Source: Acholoe squamosa (lineage: Eukaryota > Annelida > Polychaeta > Phyllodocida > Polynoidae). From it: a DNA stretch of 64,000 nucleotides. The stretch is from positions 32,075,495-32,139,494 of the forward strand of contig OX439048.1 in the NCBI GenBank assembly GCA_949317995.1. The letters are read 5' to 3'. Within the stretch, counting starts at the first letter, position 1; every line of letters begins with the position of its first letter. This document shows, piece after piece, positions 1-10,431 of this stretch. Under the pieces are notes generated by a model that was not told where the DNA came from, searched no databases, and saw only the letters and a program-made list of their open reading frames with translations. The position numbers and the translations under genes were made by a program.

Positions 1-1260
1 GTGAGACGTATCTGGATGCCAGTTCCAGATCCCTGCTGTTACCTGTGCTAACCACTTACTAGGATGGACTTTACGATTTACCTCTACAACTCATCTATAC
101 TCCTGAATGGACTTATACCAACTACTACTATTACTTCCGGATCAACCTATATTGGACTATTATCTACTTATGTCAACCAAGCTTAAAAAGGATTACGTTT
201 TCTACATAGTTGACACATCCGGACTATTATTCTACATTCTACGCCATTCGGATTCACTTATAAACTTTAGCACTACTAGAGGATTGTGGGTAGCTGCCCC
301 AAAATCAACTACCGTGTTCACTCTATATAAGGAAACCATAAACTTTAGCACGTCCATCCCGTGGTTAGCTGACCACACCTACCTACCAGTACCCGGAGGA
401 TTACAGCAGAGGACTTCAGCAGCATTTATAATTTCTGTATATTGTATATAATGTCATACTTCTATTTTTCTATAATATTATATGTATGTGCATATCCACT
501 AGATAGATATTATGATACGGGTACATAGACATTTCTTGATACGGATCTCTGATTATTATTAATATTCATATTATAAGATCCGTTAGACCTCACCAGAAAA
601 CACATATTATTGTCCTGCGAGACAAATTGTATGATAAGTATATTGATCTGGTGCTATAAAGGTTATTAGGTACACGGTGATAATATATCATTATTATATT
701 CATTACCACACCGTGATTTTTTTTCTTTTCTTTTCAAGTGTATGGTATAAATGGTCCTATTCGTACTACTCACGGAATCCTCAACGGATTCGTATGTTAA
801 TAATATACGACATGTCATTATATAGTGAAGTTACTATAACAGTCTTCTTTAAGACTATATATATTCAAATGTGGTGTTAATAACTACAAACACACATACG
901 GATGTTATTATGTGATTTATTTATTATCGACAGTTCCGTTACTCATAACTGTCATCATCACATGTATACGATTCATATTACTTGTCTTATTAGTTATACC
1001 GTAAATATAATATAATATTATATGGTATAATAGTTTAACAAACAGTTCCGTTTCACATAACTGTCTCTTATTTAAGTAATTCGTATAATATTTCAACATC
1101 CTAATTGCTATTTGTAACTACATTTCACTATCGAATATATATATATGACATTCGGTTCATACTCAATTTGGTGTTAATGTTATACCTATGGTTATACCTC
1201 TATTACTAAAGGTTTAGACATGTAGAAATGTTATCCTAGTAATGTAATAACTATAACACC
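1..1260. other. AT-rich stretch without a recognisable gene
   Basis: No open frame here has coding character. The base composition is clearly more AT-rich than the retroelement to its right. A short phrase reading CAGTTCCGTT followed by a CATAACTGTC-like block occurs near 933 and again near 1045, so some local duplication is present. On the minus strand a purine run followed by TGTTATAG at about 1250-1268 resembles a polypurine tract next to an LTR start. No matching copy was found beside the 5' LTR candidate near 10.1-10.4 kb, so an LTR is not called. Confidence 0.4.
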
Positions 1261-2102
1261 CTCCTAAATGTCTGGGGGAGTGGTGTAGAGGTACACGTTA
1301 TTAAACCATAGGAGTTGGGTACCGTCTGACGTGGCGGGTGAGTCGAGTCGTCGGATGTTCCTCAGGTTCCGGATAGGTGGCAGCACCGATCCGGGTCTGT
1401 GGGGACATCTGACGACGAACACCTGGGTCCGTATATAAAGCCCAGGGCTCAGCCGCTACGTCAGAGGCCCTTCTGGCGTCCACACCATGTAAACCATTGT
1501 CCTTTAATATTAGCTGCCTCTTTGACATCATCCGGCAGCCGTGAGTGTGCGTTAAGTAATAAAACTAACCGTTGGCATATACTTGGAATACTGTCTTACT
1601 CTTTCTTTCCGAACCGTAAGACCCGAACCACCCAGGTCCGTAAGGCCACAAACCCTTACAAAGGTAACAGATCTCGTAGGTTTATAGCACCAATTAGTTT
1701 GTTTACCAGTGATAAATAGACATATTTTATGAGATCGAACCTAGTGGATGACGTTAGGGTCGACATTTTAAATAAAACTAATTTTATGCGTAAGGTGAGA
1801 GGAATAGTGGTTAATTACATAGTATACAACATGACTTTATAGCAGCCCACCAGTGTAGTGGGTCTGCCGCACAATAATAAATGACTTCAGGGTGTGTTCG
1901 GGGTTATCCACTGCTTGTCTGCAGATCCAGTCGGCGAACGCTGTGTGGTGTGCCCTGATCAAGATGGGAAGATGTAGATTCGTCCATTGGGTTTCGTGGG
2001 TCTGCATCCGTCCGGACATCCTTCGAGGTTGGGGCACAGTTTGGGTGTTTGAGGATCCCATATAGAGGATAGGGTCGCACCTGTAGTTATCTACATCGAG
2101 GC
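1261..2102. other. GC-richer non-coding stretch beside the retroelement
   Basis: This stretch lies between the AT-rich left end and the last retroelement ORF. Short minus-strand open frames occur at 1301-1531 and 1837-2106, without recognisable domains. A TATA-like word (GTATATAAAG) lies on the plus strand at about 1432-1441. It may be the 3' untranslated part of the retroelement or part of another LTR. I cannot assign it. Confidence 0.3.
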
Positions 2103-3024
2103 TCACAAGTCTGTCTCCATCACCGTCTCACCGGAGTTGGTTTCCGGATCAGAGTCCAGACTTATCAGGTTATGGACCACTGGGGGTTGGTCAGGGGCTG
2201 TGGCCGCAGTGGTCGCCTCGGGGATAGAGGTTAGTGTCTTGGTTGGTCTAGCCGGGGTGGCAGTCGGGGCAGTGGTGGTGGCTTCGGGTTCCCTCCCGGG
2301 TCCGGTTGGTGGTGCACCTGCGCTGGCAGAAGGTCTCGGGGTGGACATACTTATGAATCCGAAAGACTCTATGTCTAGCCTCCTGCAGCTTGCCCTGGAG
2401 CTTTTCGAACGCACTCTCTGCAGTGCCGTCCCAATCTTTCATGAAGCAGCCGCATACTGCCATGAATCGAACGTCCTGGTGGTCGTATTGGCTTCTCAGT
2501 TCCTGAAGCTGCGACTCGTATTTCAGCTTCATGGCCTTAGCCTCGTTTTCACGCTGGAGCGAGGCCCGAAGCTGGTCTCTCGCCTGTCCTTGCATGTCCT
2601 GTGAGATCCAGGTTATTTCCCATCGCTGGATCTCATGCAGACATTCGAACACACCTTCGGTCATGCCTGGAAGGTATCCTGCGGCCTGGTTGATGTGCCT
2701 CTCTTGCCACGCCTGGAAGACGTCGGCCTGAATATCACAGGATTCCTGTGTCCGTTTTTTTATGTAATCATCGGGGTCCTCCAGTTCGAAGTTAGATTTC
2801 ACCAAATGTAGCACATTGGTGGTCCTCATGTTTCTTACTGGAGGCGTCGGTACAGGGGTCGTGTGCATGTCTGAACCACTCTTGTAATTGGAGCTCGAGG
2901 TGGCAGTAGCACTCGGGGATGGTTCGGGTTGGTTTTCTCCATAGGCCGTTGGTGGGACTACCACAGGGCTTTGGCAGAAAAACATGTAGCATCGTGCGTA
3001 CACGTCAGACAAGCTGTCTGCCAC
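2103..3024 (-). pseudogene. Extra ORF of the retrotransposon, 3' of integrase
   Basis: This frame follows the integrase tail and overlaps its end by about 20 bases. The 258-codon frame at 2248-3024 opens without an ATG (its first codon is GTG). Its product has a Pro/Ser/Thr-rich start and a middle of about 90 residues rich in Glu, Gln, Arg and Leu that looks like a coiled coil. Near 2330-2410 the likely reading continues in another frame (to 2103) as a Pro/Thr/Ala-rich acidic tail, which suggests a frameshift. I do not recognise a family. There is no obvious signal peptide or clear envelope feature in the main frame. It could be an accessory protein of this lineage or the remains of a captured host sequence. 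Confidence 0.5.
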
Positions 3025-3976
3025 CCACAGGAACCATGAATAGGTTAGTAATACCCATCGTGGTCGTATTTTGAATCATGGCTGAGGTATCTGAACCTCC
3101 AAACATATAACAAGACACGTAAACAGGACTGTACACTCGTTGTGATTTCAGAACATTAAGTAACGGCAGTCCACCCCTCACCTCTCTTTCTTTGTTTTTC
3201 AACCAAGAATCTTGAGAAGGTCCGGTGGAAGGTGCTAACGTTTTCCCCCTACCTCGGATTCTCCATTCCGCCGAGACAATTTTATCACGATTAGGTTTTA
3301 AATTCGTGTCAGCGTCGACCTTCTTGGGTCGTCCTCTCTTTGGCTTTTTCTCAACTGCTATTTTGCAAGGTCGGCCTCTTTTTCTCTTTGGGGCCATTCC
3401 CTTCAATTTCCTTGATAGCTCATTAGTTTTCTCGTCCCTCTGTTCATTCATCTGTTTGGAAATTTTCTCACACTCGGAGTTGGCGGCATCCCGTCCCCTC
3501 CATTTCCTTAATCTACACACGTTAGACTTATTCATTTGGCCTGTGGCCAGACTCATAAGCATAACCATGCTCTCAGATATAATTCAGGTGACCATGTGAG
3601 GTCCATCCCAGCTCGAGATTAATTTCTTGCACCTTAAAGGTTCATGTATCCTAAACACTCGGTCACCCACGCTAAACTGGCGTGGCTTCAGGTGGGTATC
3701 ATACCCAATTTTCTGCCAATTCGCGTTCTTTAATAGCTCATTTCGAACTACTTCATAAGCTCTCTTAAATTGATCTCGTAGAGATTCTACAAACATCACC
3801 GTACATGGGGCTTTGGGGATCACCCCTATAACACCATATACGAGATCTGCAGGCATTATAATATCTTCCCCGAATACTAATAGATTGGGGGAACAGTTCG
3901 TTGCAGCGTGTACAGTACTGTTATAAGCATGTACTACACATGGAGGGGACGGGATGCCGCCCAGTCGTCTTGGCAA
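3005..3976 (-). pseudogene. Integrase C-terminal region with AT-hook tail (broken)
   Basis: The first part (3584-3976) continues the integrase core after a change of frame near 3.95 kb. It holds the usual post-core segment with an HAYNST-like stretch and a small C-terminal domain (FSVGDRVFRI, then WDGPHMV). An in-frame TGA at 3584-3586 interrupts it. The same frame then continues to 3005 as a very basic tail with two AT-hook cores, KRGRP-type, about 20 residues apart (near 3.33-3.40 kb). AT-hooks bind the minor groove of AT-rich DNA. In this position they could tether the integration complex to chromatin, which is inference. Confidence 0.75.
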
Positions 3977-5058
3977 GAATTTACCAAGGGTTTGAGGACT
4001 TGTATCAATGTTCGATTGAATCTTTCTACTTGACCATCAGACTGGGGTCTGTATGGATTAGTTTGAGTTTTACAAATGGCCAAATAGTGACACATTTCTT
4101 GCCATAGGTTGGACTCGAATTCTCGTCCTTGGTCACTGTGCATCATTAATGGTGCACCTAGGTGTAGAACCCATCCTTTCATGAAGGCGCTAGCGCAGGT
4201 GGCTGCCTTGTGGTCAGGTAAAGGATATACTCGAGTGTACTTAGTATAGTAGTCAGTCACTACCATCATACAGGTGTTTCCCCGAGGAGTGGGTTCGATT
4301 CCACTGATGATGTCAATTGCTACTCGGGCAAAACAAACGCCGAATAGCTCTTGCACCAGAGGCATCTTTCCCATTCCAGGACCGGGCTTATTCTTACCGC
4401 ATTCGGGGCAAGTCATTACCCATCTTATGATGTCGTTGTGCATCCCTGGCCAGTATTATCTTCTGGCTAGGCGTTCTAAAGTTCTCTTCTTCCCGAAGTG
4501 TCCACTAGTTTTATGTCCGTGGCAATAAAACATAATGTCTCATCTTAGTGACATGGGTATCACTATCTGTAGGACCTTGTCCTTAGTAGGACAGGTTTTC
4601 CATCGACACAACCGTCTCTAACCTGTAGCTCGGTCCATTGGGCTAGAAATTTTTCGAGTTTCTCTGTCTTCGAGGGATAATGCCGGCCGTTCGGGCTTGG
4701 CATTCCTATTCAGGAAGGAAATCACTCTCTTGATAGCGGGATCGTTTTGTTGGAAATGTTGGATGGTTTCTTCTGGCCATTCTATAACATTTTCCATGCT
4801 GGCGCTAGGTAGCGGTTTGGACTCTCTAGTTCGAACCGTTGCAACTACTGCGTTGTGGGCCCCACAATCATCACAATCGATTTTCTGGCACTTTCTAAAA
4901 GGCCTCCGGGATAGGGCGTCCGCATTAATATGCTTCGAACCCGGTCGATGTTGGATCTGGCTATGCTCCAACCCAAATTCTGACAGGTGTGCCAGCCAAC
5001 GGCCAATCATTCCTTCAGTGTCCTTAAAATTATGTAGCCACCTCAGGGACGAGTGGTC
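3934..5058 (-). pseudogene. Integrase zinc and catalytic domains, with RNase H tail (broken)
   Basis: This reading frame carries the end of RNase H (HRPGSKHINADALSRR), an HHCC zinc-binding segment ending CPEC, and the DDE catalytic core. The core has the first Asp in AIDIISG, the second in HSDQGREF and the Glu in DGQVERFN. In-frame stops lie at 4618-4620 and about 4459-4461, and the frame changes near 3.95 kb. The upstream RNase H part is separated by a TGA at 5062-5064. Sequence order and motifs are typical of Ty3/gypsy integrase. The function would be insertion of the cDNA copy, but this copy is disrupted. Confidence 0.88.
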
Positions 5059-5061
5059 AGT

Positions 5062-5652
5062 TCAAAGAGTAAAATCGGTACCCCATAGGAAGTGTCGAAA
5101 CTTTTTGGTATACACCACCACAGCCAGCAACTCACGTTTAGTGGTGCAGTAGTTTCGTTGTGCCCTATTCAAAGTGTTACTAGCAAAGGCGATTGGTACT
5201 TCAACCCCGTCCTGGACCTGCGACAGGGCTGCACCAATACTATCGTTGCTAGTGTCAGTGTCCAGTATAAAATGGTCATCCGCAGTTGGATATTTCAATA
5301 CTGGCGTGTTAGCGAACAAATGTTTTATTTGCTCGAAGGCTGCATCTTGTTCCTCTCCCCAGGGAAAACGTTCCTTTGCTCGACCTGGGGTCCAATGTGC
5401 TAGCATTTGCAAGGGGTAGCTCACTTTAGAATAGTTCGGGAGGAAGTCTCGATAATATCAACAGAACCCGAGGAAGGATCTTACTTCCTTCGCACTTATG
5501 GGCTTCTGCCATTTGGACACTGTTCGGAGTTTTTTAGGGTCGGCTTTTACGCCGTCAGGAGTTATTATGCGACCAAGATATGTAATAGATGATTTAGATA
5601 AATTACATTTCTTAGCTTTTAACTTCAGACCATTTGATAGTATTCTCTTCAA
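5062..5652 (-). pseudogene. RT thumb and RNase H region (broken)
   Basis: This continues the reverse transcriptase frame downstream of a TAA at 5653-5655. The first part has the conserved KCNL...YLG..I..DGV segment that follows the RT palm, ending in SFLGFC. A TGA at 5458-5460 then interrupts the frame. The same frame resumes with the RT connection and RNase H (DTDTSNDSIGAALSQ, then TKRELLAVV) down to a TGA at 5062-5064. Several of these stops lie where a CGA or GGA codon would be expected, which is compatible with point mutation including CpG decay. Confidence 0.85.
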
Positions 5653-5655
5653 GAC

Positions 5656-7008
5656 TTAATCGAGGTTGTTCATGCAATCCTCGAAAGTCTTTCCAAACAC
5701 TATAACATCGTCGAGGTACACCAAACAACTCTTCCAAAGAAGGTCGCTTAGCATTTCCTCCATCATAGCTTCGAAAGTGGCTGGTGCATTACACAGCCCA
5801 AAAGGTAAAACATTGTATTGGAATAAACCCATATGGCTTGAGAAAGCTGTTTTCTCCATGTCCTTAGGGTCCATCCCGATCTGCCAATACCTGGACTGAA
5901 GGTCCAGGGTACAGAAGTATTTGTTTCCTCCTAACGAGTCTAAGGTCTCATCTATCCTTGGTAAGGGATAGGAGTTCTTTTTTGTTAAGCCATTCAGCTT
6001 CCTGTAATCGATGCAAAATCGAATAGACCCATCCTTCTTCGTGGTCATGCACACGGGGCTGGACCAGGGACTCGTGCTAGGCACAATAACCCCTTTTTCC
6101 AGGTGTTCGAGGATTTGTTTCTCAGCCTCCACTTTCTTTTTAAGTGGTAATCTCCTATAAGGTATTTTAAATGGCTTCGAATCTCCGGTGTCGATCGTGT
6201 GCAACACCTTGCTAGTGCGGCCTACCGAGCCCCCAGGTTTCCCGAAGGCATCGTGGAAGGTAGCAAGCAAAGCTCGAAGTCTTTCTTTCTCTGAATTTTT
6301 CCTCAGGGAAGAATCATCAACTAATTTTCTTAAATCATCTGGTAATCCTCGAGCTGCGTCCTCAGGTAACTCAGTTCGAAATTGAGCTTCCGAGACATGT
6401 TTGGTCAGGAACATAGCACCAATCTTCTCATTTTTTCTCAAGTACACAGGTTTTAGTCCTCTGTTCATGATCGGGACTACCGTCCATGATCCGTTTCCCA
6501 CCAGAGTGTCAACAGAATCTAGCTGTAAACTAGATAATACTTCAGAATTAGGTTCAAAGACAGCGTTCGAACCTCGAAAAGCATTGTTCGAGGAACACAA
6601 AACGTCACAATTCATTCCAGATGGAATTTTCACAGTCTGTACCATGGTGGCTACCGAGGATACATGTCTCAATATGCATGGGATCTCGCAATTGCACGGT
6701 TGCCGGATCTTCAGCATCCCGAACCGGGGATCCAACACAGCACCGTACAAGCTTGCGAAATCCAAACCGATTATTCCATCGTCACTTATGTTGGCTATGG
6801 TAGGGCTCATTACATACTCGTAGCCCCCCATTCCGATCTGTATGAACGTCTTACCAAAAGTCTGCATCTGGCTACCGTCGGCCGTGCAAGCATTAACACC
6901 AACAGGTAGTATTTCATGGTTGCCGGACACCAGATTGAAGAATTTTCTCGAGACACACGAATGGCTGGCACCTGTGTCAATCAAAAATTCTCCAGTCCGC
7001 CCCTTCAC
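5656..7008 (-). pseudogene. Protease and reverse transcriptase part of pol (broken)
   Basis: About 450 codons are open. Near the start is the aspartic protease active site (LIDTGASHSCVS), followed by a flap-like region. After a linker of about 230 residues comes the RT: PYRRLPL, then SPWSSPVCMTTKKDGS, CIDYRKLN, LDLQSRYWQI, FGLCNAPATFE and the catalytic YLDD box. The frame opens directly after an in-frame TAG and starts with GTG rather than ATG, as expected for a domain inside a polyprotein. It ends at a TAA shortly after YLDD, so RT is split from its thumb. The role would be polyprotein cleavage and cDNA synthesis. Confidence 0.92.
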
Positions 7009-7115
7009 CGATACAGCGATCTACCATCGTTTCCCCCCCAAAGGTGAGGAGTTCTGTGCAAATCGGAGTTGTTCCTGAGAGTCACCGATCTCCAATCCGA
7101 GACCCTTCAGGAAGG

Positions 7116-7382
7116 TTACACACAGATGGTTCGGGGGAGGTGTGCCCCACTCACACGTTTCAACTCTTCAACCCAACCTCCCTCTTCTTCGACGTAGGAT
7201 TGCTCCCTCGGGTTCCGACCTTTCTCTGTCCCTACCCCGTCGAAGTCCCCGGCTCTGACTGGGGTGAGAGAATCCTTCTCACATACCAGTCCCCCGGAGG
7301 GTATTGACTCCTGTACTAGCTCGGATTCACCAGTGGTGGCATTTTGGCATATTTTCGAATCACGGATCACATCCTTTGCCAC
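7116..7382 (-). pseudogene. Linker between gag zinc knuckle and protease (broken)
   Basis: An open frame of 88 codons lies between the zinc-knuckle frame (ends 7397) and the protease frame (starts 7008), in the third reading frame. It is charged, Glu/Gly-rich and has no domain I recognise. Three successive parts of the same polyprotein region lie in three different frames, which points to small indels here. A programmed frameshift could account for one step but not for all of them. Confidence 0.4.
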
Positions 7383-7396
7383 AGATGCGACCCTCT

Positions 7397-8920
7397 TTAG
7401 TTTTCCTCCTCCTTCTTCTCTTCCACATAATTAACTCGGGATAGCACAGGCTTCGGGGCTGTACACTCATGAGCGTAATGCCCCATTTCTTGACAACGGT
7501 AACAGCGTAGTCTGCTCCGGTCCACTCTCCGTTGTTCAGGTCTGGCATACACAGTTTCAGCAAAAGTTTTCATAAAATCCTCCATCATTTTCTTCATATC
7601 CAGAGGTTCAGGTGGAGCAGGGGCTCTCGATAGAGGTGGTCTTGGGGGCCGACTAACAGCCATTTCAGTAGTTCGACTGTCTGGGGTGGGTCTTGTTTCC
7701 CCTCGAGCTTAATTAGCGCTTCGGTTATATATCTGTCGAGGAATATACTTGCACTTGACGTCTTTCTTTACCTGTACTGCAGAGATAGTACCGTCCTCCT
7801 CCTCGATCTCGATGATCTCGAAGTCATTGTCGGTTGTTTCAGTGTATGTCGGTTGGTGTATTCCCGACATGGAAGCCGTACTGGTATTAGTACTCACACA
7901 AACCTTGGTATTCGAGGTTTTCATCTCTACTTTTCCCGCCATGAGGGTCTTCTTTACTGTCCAGCACTCAATCCCTTCAAAAAGGTCCATCAGGGTAGGA
8001 TTTCTCCCTTTCCAAGCATCTAAAGCTGCTTGCTGCTGATCTTCATCTCGAAGTCCACTTACGAATTGTGGCAACAAGTCGTTCAGGAAATATTTATCAG
8101 AAGGATTGGTTCCCAGCCGCGCCCTCTGTAACAGGGATTTCAACTCATACCCGAAGGCTCGAAATGATTCTTGTGGTTTCTGCGTTCGCTTCTTGAAGAG
8201 CATAAAAGGGTCTTCACTCACTAAATTGTACAGCAAAATGCTGGCAATCTCGACTAGCTGTTGGAAAGTACCCCTCTCGAAGTATACTTCGTTCCACTTT
8301 TCAACGGCTATCCGGCCTGGGCCATGTTTCAGACACCTGATCAGGTGAGGTAGTGCCTCCTCGGGAGTCCATGCATTGCACCTCGTATCATCAGTGAAGT
8401 TCGAGAACCATTCTTTCCAGGTTTTTACACCCTCGTAAATCTTAGGCAGGATGGCTTGCCGCCTAGCTGGGTTATTTGTGCGTACCAATTTTTTACATTG
8501 GTTGACGCTCCACTCTCGGATGGTCTCCTCACTGTGTGCAGTGTTTGAAGTATTGGCTGACTGATTCAGCATGTCTTCTAACACACTGCTTCGGGATCTG
8601 CGCCTCAAAGTTCCTCCCGTGGCACCTCCAGCCCCTGGAGGGGGTGCAGTTGGTCCTCGGGTAGAACTTGATGCACTACCCCCTACGGCATCTTGGTTCC
8701 CTGTGCCCAAAGGTTCGGAATCATCTACAGAATTGTCATCATATGATAACTCAAAGTGGCCCTCCTGTCCACATGCAGTATTGGGTTTGTTCTCTTTATG
8801 TGGTAAGTCAGTGGCGACACTGAATCTTATCTGAATCTTATTTTTCAGGTTCAGTTTGTCTGGGTTCATGTGTGGGGTCATAGACGCCATCGTTCCGAAC
8901 ATGGACATCGGCATTATCAT
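7397..8920 (-). pseudogene. gag capsid and nucleocapsid region (one in-frame stop)
   Basis: The frame at 7709-8920 starts with ATG and encodes about 403 residues. A low-complexity Gly/Ser/Pro region is followed by a helical capsid-like region typical of Ty3/gypsy gag (WKEWFSNFT, then PHLIRCLKHG and RAFGYELKSLLQRA). A TAA at 7709-7711 is followed in the same frame by a basic, Pro-rich segment and a CCHC zinc knuckle (CYRCQEMGHYAHEC, near 7.48-7.53 kb). The stop could be a nonsense mutation or a natural gag end with the knuckle read separately. Same-frame continuity favours mutation. Confidence 0.85.
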
Positions 8921-8951
8921 TTACGAATGGATCGTAACGATCTGGCTTCTT

Positions 8952-10067
8952 TTAAGCTTCGGCTGGTGTTGATGTCGCCAAAGGTTTAGTTCCTTTTATG
9001 AAAGTAGCGTCGGAAGGTATGTCATTATTAGTCATTTCCTGGTGGTAAAGTATAACTAGTTGTGTTACTGATACACTTGTGTCCGTTTCGAATGATTTAT
9101 CTTCTTCCTCGGGGCATGTTCTGGCAGTTTGATCACTGTTCTCTATTCCCGACACATATGTATCAAGAGCTGTCTTTCGTTTTGTCAGGTTGGCTATTTC
9201 GAGGCATAGTTCTTGTTGCTTCAAGAATAGATCTTGATTGCTATCTTTCATGGACTCCATTACATCCTCGTTTTTCAAGATGCATTGATCTCGGATCTCT
9301 AGCAGCTTATTTGCCTCGTATTTATACTGTTCCATTTCGGCTCTTATTTGCTCAGCCTCTTTTTTTAGTTCGAAATTCTTGATGGTGGAAGTAGCTTCCT
9401 GTTCCTCTAGATCAACTTTTTGTCTAAGTTTTTCATTTTCCCACTCAGCTTTAGCAAGTTCGAGTTTCCTTTGGATGACATATGTCTGTCGTTCGAGGTC
9501 ACGATTGATTTGCTCTTTTAATCATTTATCGGTTTCATACTGGTGACATTGTTTCTCCAGATTCCTATGTCTCAGAACTTTTTGTTCGGAGTGTTCTAAC
9601 TTTGGTAAACCTTGGTATAGGCGAACTTTATTCATGGCATCGACGCTCAACTTGGCCTGTTCGCGCAAGTATTCTGCTGCTGACTCAGTGATTTTCTTCA
9701 AACCTCCTATGTCGAATATCGAGACGTCTACGTCATCTAAGGATCGACGGGGGTTCGCTGTTCTCGTTTCTGCTCGAGCCGAGGCTGCTCGTTGAGCATC
9801 CAGAGTCATCATCATAATTGGTGTCGATCTTTCTGTGGAATCGGTACTTAATCTGTATGTATAATTCATGACTGGAGTGGGCATCTCTTCGGATTTGAGG
9901 TCTCGAACTACCTTCTCTACCTTGGGTTCAATTATAGAGGTATACCCCTTCATTTGGATTCGGCTTAAATCGTCGGCATGAGTAGTGTCATTCGATGTGG
10001 ATCCCGAGATACTCGATCTTTCATCTCGAGATCCATCGTGCTCGTGTGCGGCCTCCAGGGCCGCGCA
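8952..10067 (-). pseudogene. gag N-terminal coiled-coil region (broken)
   Basis: The frame is open from just after a TAG at 10068-10070 to a TAA at 8952, apart from an in-frame TGA at 9522-9524. There is no ATG until 9953, so the start is uncertain. A CTG codon near 10058 is one possible non-ATG start. The product is rich in Glu, Lys, Leu and Gln and reads as a long coiled coil between about 9.7 and 9.0 kb. The capsid frame begins 32 bases further on in a different frame. Either gag has a frameshift at about 8.93 kb, or this is a separate upstream ORF. Confidence 0.6.
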
Positions 10068-10080
10068 CTAACACCAAGAA

Positions 10081-10095
10081 CTGGTCACGGCACCA
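10081..10095 (-). other. Primer-binding site, tRNA-His type
   Basis: On the minus strand the sequence TGGTGCCGTGACCAG begins two bases after the candidate LTR end. Its first 12 bases are complementary to the 3' end of animal tRNA-His (ending GTCACGGCACCA). A primer site directly after an LTR ending in CA is the standard layout. This supports the placement of the 5' LTR and the direction of the element. Confidence 0.7.
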
Positions 10096-10096
10096 G

Positions 10097-10431
10097 TGTA
10101 ATGGTTCGAATCAATGTCTTGACCAGTTCGAAGTAAAGACCAGACAAGGGATCTCGGGTTAATGCAACTGGCACATATTTATTACGGTATATGGTTTACA
10201 TCTACCTGGAAGTGTACTGCTTAACTGTAATGTAAGCTCCGTCGACAGCTAGAGCCAGACTAACGCCTTCCCCGGCCCCAGGTAGGAGCTGAGACGAGGC
10301 GAACAGTGCTGCCACCCCACAGAGACCAGGGGTCGAGGAGACCTCTAGCGACTACCGGTGATGGGCACACCGCTCGAGACGCCCTCTCGAGGGAGACGCT
10401 CACACTATATCACGATCTACGAGCCCCTACA
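10097..10431 (-). repeat. Candidate 5' LTR, about 335 bp
   Basis: On the minus strand the segment begins TGTAGGGGCTC and ends ACCATTACA, giving TGTA...TACA termini. An AATAAA signal lies near 10180 on the minus strand, and an ATATAG word near 10405 may serve as a weak TATA. The primer-binding site follows immediately. The outer boundary rests on the TG...CA rule alone because no second LTR is visible. Confidence 0.55.

Larger units (their letters stand above)
2103..10431 (-). mobile_element. Decayed Ty3/gypsy-like LTR retrotransposon
   Basis: Read on the minus strand, the order is 5' LTR candidate (10097-10431), primer-binding site (10081-10095), coiled-coil gag region, capsid-like region, CCHC zinc knuckle, aspartic protease, reverse transcriptase, RNase H, integrase, and then an extra ORF. 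RT before integrase is the Ty3/gypsy order. The coding part is interrupted by many in-frame stops and at least three changes of frame, so this copy cannot encode complete gag or pol. The matching 3' LTR was not found in the window. It may be deleted, diverged or lie beyond position 1. Confidence 0.9.

Noticed and set aside
2137..2604. Plus-strand open frame of 155 codons
   Set aside because: It is the antisense of the retroelement's extra ORF and has no signal of its own.
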